Below, piece by piece: positions 60,567 through 64,000 of a DNA stretch of 64,000 bases. A program made the position numbers and the translations under genes. The DNA comes from Icerya purchasi. Taxonomy: Eukaryota; Arthropoda; Insecta; Hemiptera; Monophlebidae. Below the pieces are notes generated by a model. The model worked only from the letters and a program-made list of their open reading frames with translations, was not told the origin of the DNA and ran no database searches. The first letter of the stretch is position 1; the number at the start of each line of letters is the position of its first letter. The stretch lies in the NCBI GenBank assembly GCA_039619475.1, contig CM077115.1, positions 503,151,352-503,215,351 on the forward strand, in the 5' to 3' direction.

Positions 60567-61384
60567 AATAAATACTCATAAAACAGTCAAACTGTAATCA
60601 AAGTTAAACTTTAAAAAATAAAAACGAAAATCGAAATTTACTTCGCAATTAATTTCTATTATAAAATATAACATTTGCTTCATATAATCCAACGCATATT
60701 GTCTTTTTCAGGTATCGACCCCTGCTCATATTATTTTAAAAAATTAATTTCTCCCATATTAGAAATTAAAAATCATGAATTTTAAAAGCAGATGAATTTT
60801 AGCTGAAAGTACGAAATTTGATTATTTTAAGTAACAAGTAAATCAAACATAATGTTCTTGACGTCTTTTTTCTCAACTCTACATGAAACTCTTTCACAAC
60901 TTCACCATAATTTAAATTTCCAAACTATTTCATTGAAATAAATTTTAGATTTTTTTTGTGTACGTTTTTGGTCCCTCCGCATCAAGATATTAACCTAGTA
61001 ACAAGGAAGTGCAAATATATTTAATTTATGTATTTGTCTGCAACTATGCTCGAATTGCGAACTTTTTAACAACAGCCAAGAATCGTACAATTTAGGTCAC
61101 TAAAACAGACTTGTAGAAATTTAAAGAATTATACAATAGAAGCCGCTTAATTAACAGCAAATTCTGTTCAGTTTTAAATCATTCAATCATTATATTTATA
61201 TATTTTATTCTGATCATATTAAAATGAAAGTAAGTAAAATTCCCTTAATACAAAAGTTTGAAGTATTGCGGAATAAAAACAGAGTTCAAGTTTTTCACAA
61301 TATTAGAATGATCATCGGGAAATTTATTATCAAAGGAATAATTAAACGTTGACAAAAATATTGCAACAGTTGTTTTAATCAGCA

Positions 61385-61573
61385 ATGAAACCGCGATCAA
61401 AGAGTCAAATAAACAACAGTGATGAAAACGATGAAGAAGAAATATGCAAACAAACGGTTGACGATATAGAAGTGTCAAATATAATGAAAACTTTTACTAA
61501 GTTAACAAAGAGTTGCGGATTTTTCGATACTAATTTAAAAGCAAAAATCATTAAGAAAATTCAGACCAGTTGA
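61385..61573 (+). CDS. Hypothetical 62-residue frame in the right arm (twin copy)
   Basis: Identical translation to the left-arm copy, now reading outward on the plus strand. Both copies therefore read away from the spacer toward the minisatellite ends. Identity follows from the arm identity and is not by itself evidence for selection. Confidence 0.3.
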   Translation: MKPRSKSQINNSDENDEEEICKQTVDDIEVSNIMKTFTKLTKSCGFFDTNLKAKIIKKIQTS

Positions 61574-62247
61574 AACAATTTATAAAGAAACGGTTAGTAT
61601 ACAACAGTGTAAAATAAAAGTTACTCTCACTGTTTGAAAAAGTAAAGCATTATTACAAAGTCTCATAGGCTTAGCATTAAAAGGTGAGATGTCTTTTAAT
61701 AAATTTTTTTTTTTTAAATATTTTTAGTCCTCACAGTTCGATCTAAATCAGTTTTGACTGCAGAAGTAAAAAATAAAAGACCCGCATTGTAAAAGTTTAA
61801 AGAAAATCATTAAAAAACACCATGTAACATTTTGTTATATAAGCTATACAGTATAAAAAAAATTATTTTTAAATTATATGAATTCATGAATCGGTATTTT
61901 GGGTTAGGCACCACTCCCACAATTTGGCATGCTTGAGACGCCCCTGAATACATTATTGATACAAATTTTATTTTTTATATACGGTAACTTCCTAGCGGTC
62001 ATAGTCAATAGACATAGATGATTATTAACAAACAAATACACATATAAGAACAAAAAAAAAACAGAAAAATGACTAGTGAATCATACAAAAAATTGTATTA
62101 TTTTTACTTTGTTTTCGCTGATCACCAATAATTTTTTTGAATTTTAAATTCTTTGCGGGGCAACTGTCCAGTTTTGCCTTTTCACAAATGATGCAATTGC
62201 CGAGAACGGAAAAGTTAATAATTAGCTCCTGTTCTGCAAATCGATGT

Positions 62248-62476
62248 GCGCTTTTGTCCGTGTGCGCTTTTATCTCTGTGCGCTTTTATCCGTGTGCGCT
62301 TTTGTCCGTGTGCGCTTTTATCCGTGTGCGCTTTTGTCCGTGTGCGCTATTGTCCATGTGCGCTTTTGTCCTGTGCGCTTTTGTCCGATGCGTTTTTATC
62401 ATGTGCGCTTTTGTCCGATGCGTTTTTATCATGTGCGCTTTTGTCCTGTGCGCTTTTGTCTTGTGCGCTTTTATCC
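62248..62476 (+). repeat. Minisatellite at the right outer end of the inverted repeat
   Basis: Same unit as on the left, in inverted orientation, but with a different order of variants: two GATGCGTTTTTATCA units here against one on the left, and no GCGG-type units. It ends TTTTATCCGGTCACC, a possible true terminus that the left side lacks. Confidence 0.9.
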
Positions 62477-64000
62477 GGTCACCGAAAATAATATCGGCAT
62501 AATCACTGGTTTAAGAATCGCCGGACCTAGTGACTAGAACAGCTGAGCCTCTAGACATATGCATGTAAGTGGCATCATTGAATCAAGTTTTACTTCAGCA
62601 AAAACCCGAGTATGGGTAAAAACAAACGGTTATTTTTAACTACCTATAACAACAAAACTAATTAACCATCGAGTTGCTGCACACAGCAACCAGCTCACCA
62701 ATGGAAGCAGTGCTTGTTCGTTAAACACTTATCTTTCTAGAACCGTCTTCATTGTAGACATTCGAAAACATATTAGCTCGCGAACCACACGACTGATGTA
62801 ACACACACGTACAGTGAGAGTTAACGTGCTCTGATTTGTCCGGGCGTAATATGTGCAAGTAACGGAATCGACATAAAGTAATCAGAATTAGCAGATTATT
62901 ATTATTCCGGTAACAACTTTACAGAGATCGCGAAATTCAGCGTATGCAACATTTAGCAGTTTATCTGATGAGTTTGGTGCATTAGTGCGCGCGTCGAAGA
63001 AATAAGAATTAAGTTCTTTTGTCGTGAAGCGTTACAGTTTTCGTTACGATACAATTAGTGTCATCCGTTTGCCAACAGTGATTAATGAACTTTGACCGAG
63101 TTCAAGGATTTCGCGGCATACCATGTGCATAAATTATTACCGTACGCGAGATCCAGAATGGCGAAGTAACAACTCGGCGTGACTGTTGTTCCACTTAGTT
63201 CCATCCAAAAATGCTAATGTTCAGTTTCTAAAGTCGCGCAAACGATCCTGCTCAGTAGCTCGATACTACTGCCACTCGATTTAACTAATCCGCTTTTAAT
63301 TAATAAATCAAGACGAACTATGCAAGGTCCAACCTATTTAGGCCGGCATGATGTGAATACTAACATTACAAGCCGTGTTTTCCTTTATTACAATTGATAT
63401 CCTCTTTGGGCGCAATATTGCATGAAATTAAAAAAAAAAAAAAACAAAAAAAAACATGCAATAATTACCGCCTGAATAAAGAATGGCTCTCGTCTTATCT
63501 GCAACAAGTGAATAACTACATATATATTTTGACGTAATATGTTGAAAAATATTTCAGTTAAGCTAAACATAAAAAAACGCCGTTTGAATCGCATTTGAGA
63601 CTAGTGCGCTCGCTTGAAAAAATACTATCAACGCGGATTAGAAAATTAGCGATTAGGCCCCAATCGCGCAAATCGACTAGATGTCGAAAATCAAAGATCA
63701 AAGCAGAAAAAACGTGAAACTTTAATAATACGCACTGAAACAACTAATAAAACCAAATTAATTAATTAATATCATATTTACATAAACGCAAAAAATCACC
63801 AATTTATTAAGGCACCGTGTCATTTTAGTTCAAAATTTTATTAATTTAATAAACTCGAACTCCATACGCCCACACATGTATATATATTTAACTTCAAACG
63901 CGTTAAGATGGTTTTTCTTAATACTTATTTATAAGTTTTATCAGTCACTTCAGATTACATAAAATTCAATTTTCTCTTTAATATTACTTCGATTTGTCTA
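62477..64000. other. No gene recognised; right flank of the inverted repeat
   Basis: The stretch 62500-63350 is less AT-rich than average for the window but has no long frame on either strand. The remainder is AT-rich with an A run at 63430-63455. Regulatory or intronic DNA is possible but nothing specific was seen. Confidence 0.35.

Larger units (their letters stand above)
59146..60762. other. Single-copy spacer of the inverted repeat
   Basis: 1,617 bp without inverted counterpart. The first part (59220-59420) is less AT-rich than the rest and could hold a 5' region. Frames: 59145-59336 (63 codons, hydrophobic stretch then basic), 59822-60055 and 60237-60566, all plus strand. No transposase motif (DDE, RT, Rep) recognised. 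Confidence 0.5.
57431..62476. mobile_element. Giant inverted-repeat (Foldback-like) element
   Basis: Left arm 57431-59145 and right arm 60763-62476 are reverse complements, with 59146-60762 as single-copy spacer. Three landmarks checked by hand (57661/62247, 57962/61946, 59145/60763) all satisfy the same coordinate sum, so there is no net indel across about 1,485 bp. Only one mismatch was noticed, near the inner end. Both outer ends are capped by the same minisatellite family. Long terminal inverted repeats made partly of tandem repeats are the hallmark of Foldback/Galileo-type DNA elements. No recognisable transposase is present, so the copy may be non-autonomous or the structure a segmental palindrome. 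Confidence 0.7.
60763..62476. repeat. Right arm of the giant inverted repeat
   Basis: Reverse complement of the left arm; the same landmarks appear in inverted order, including GCATGCTTGAGACGCCCCTG ending at 61946. Confidence 0.85.

Overview
The window looks like AT-rich nuclear DNA of an insect. Only one host coding exon is recognised with confidence; the rest is introns or intergenic DNA filled with transposable-element remains, TA microsatellites and homopolymer runs. The insect call rests on the N-terminal exon of an insect-type acyl-CoA delta-9 desaturase (14.25-14.57 kb, minus strand) and on the mix of Jockey, Penelope-like, mariner and MITE families. I cannot name the species; a hymenopteran or hemipteran would fit.

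Layout. 0-7.9 kb: sparse DNA with a Harbinger-like MITE (2.1-2.98 kb), a possible tRNA-derived SINE head (3.4 kb) and a decayed RNase H fragment (4.9-5.2 kb). 7.9-9.1 kb: the 3' part of a Penelope-like element (RT thumb plus GIY-YIG endonuclease) with a hammerhead-like motif. 11.5-13.85 kb: RNase H-type non-LTR relics and a TA-flanked MITE. 14.25-14.57 kb: the desaturase exon. 16.1-16.4 kb: a non-LTR 3' end with a (GAA)n tail. 17.1-20.04 kb: a young Jockey-clade retrotransposon with an intact 889-residue ORF2, next to two older retroelement pieces (20.2-21.25 kb). 22.0-22.55 kb: a mariner relic. 29.3-29.9 kb: another Jockey relic. 30.75 kb: a small palindrome made from the Penelope-like 3' end. 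31.9-32.2 kb: a MITE inside a TA microsatellite. 35.2-35.6 kb: a long-hairpin element with a second copy at 48.65 kb. 38.7-40.0 kb: an RT/RNase H relic. 44.4-48.2 kb: a decayed non-LTR element split by a 900-bp mariner with TA target duplications. 52.45 and 54.8-55.7 kb: two more inverted-repeat elements. 56.8-57.3 kb: an RT relic cut off at a microsatellite.

The most striking structure is at 57.43-62.48 kb. It is a giant inverted repeat whose 1.7-kb arms match almost base for base with no net indel, capped at both outer ends by a GTGCGCTTTTRTCC-type minisatellite and separated by 1.6 kb of single-copy DNA. It resembles a Foldback-type element, carries small open frames in arms and spacer, and contains no transposase that I recognise. 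It is the best candidate here for something undescribed.

Apart from the desaturase exon and the Jockey ORF2, almost nothing in the window is intact coding sequence. No rRNA, CRISPR array or operon-like arrangement is present.
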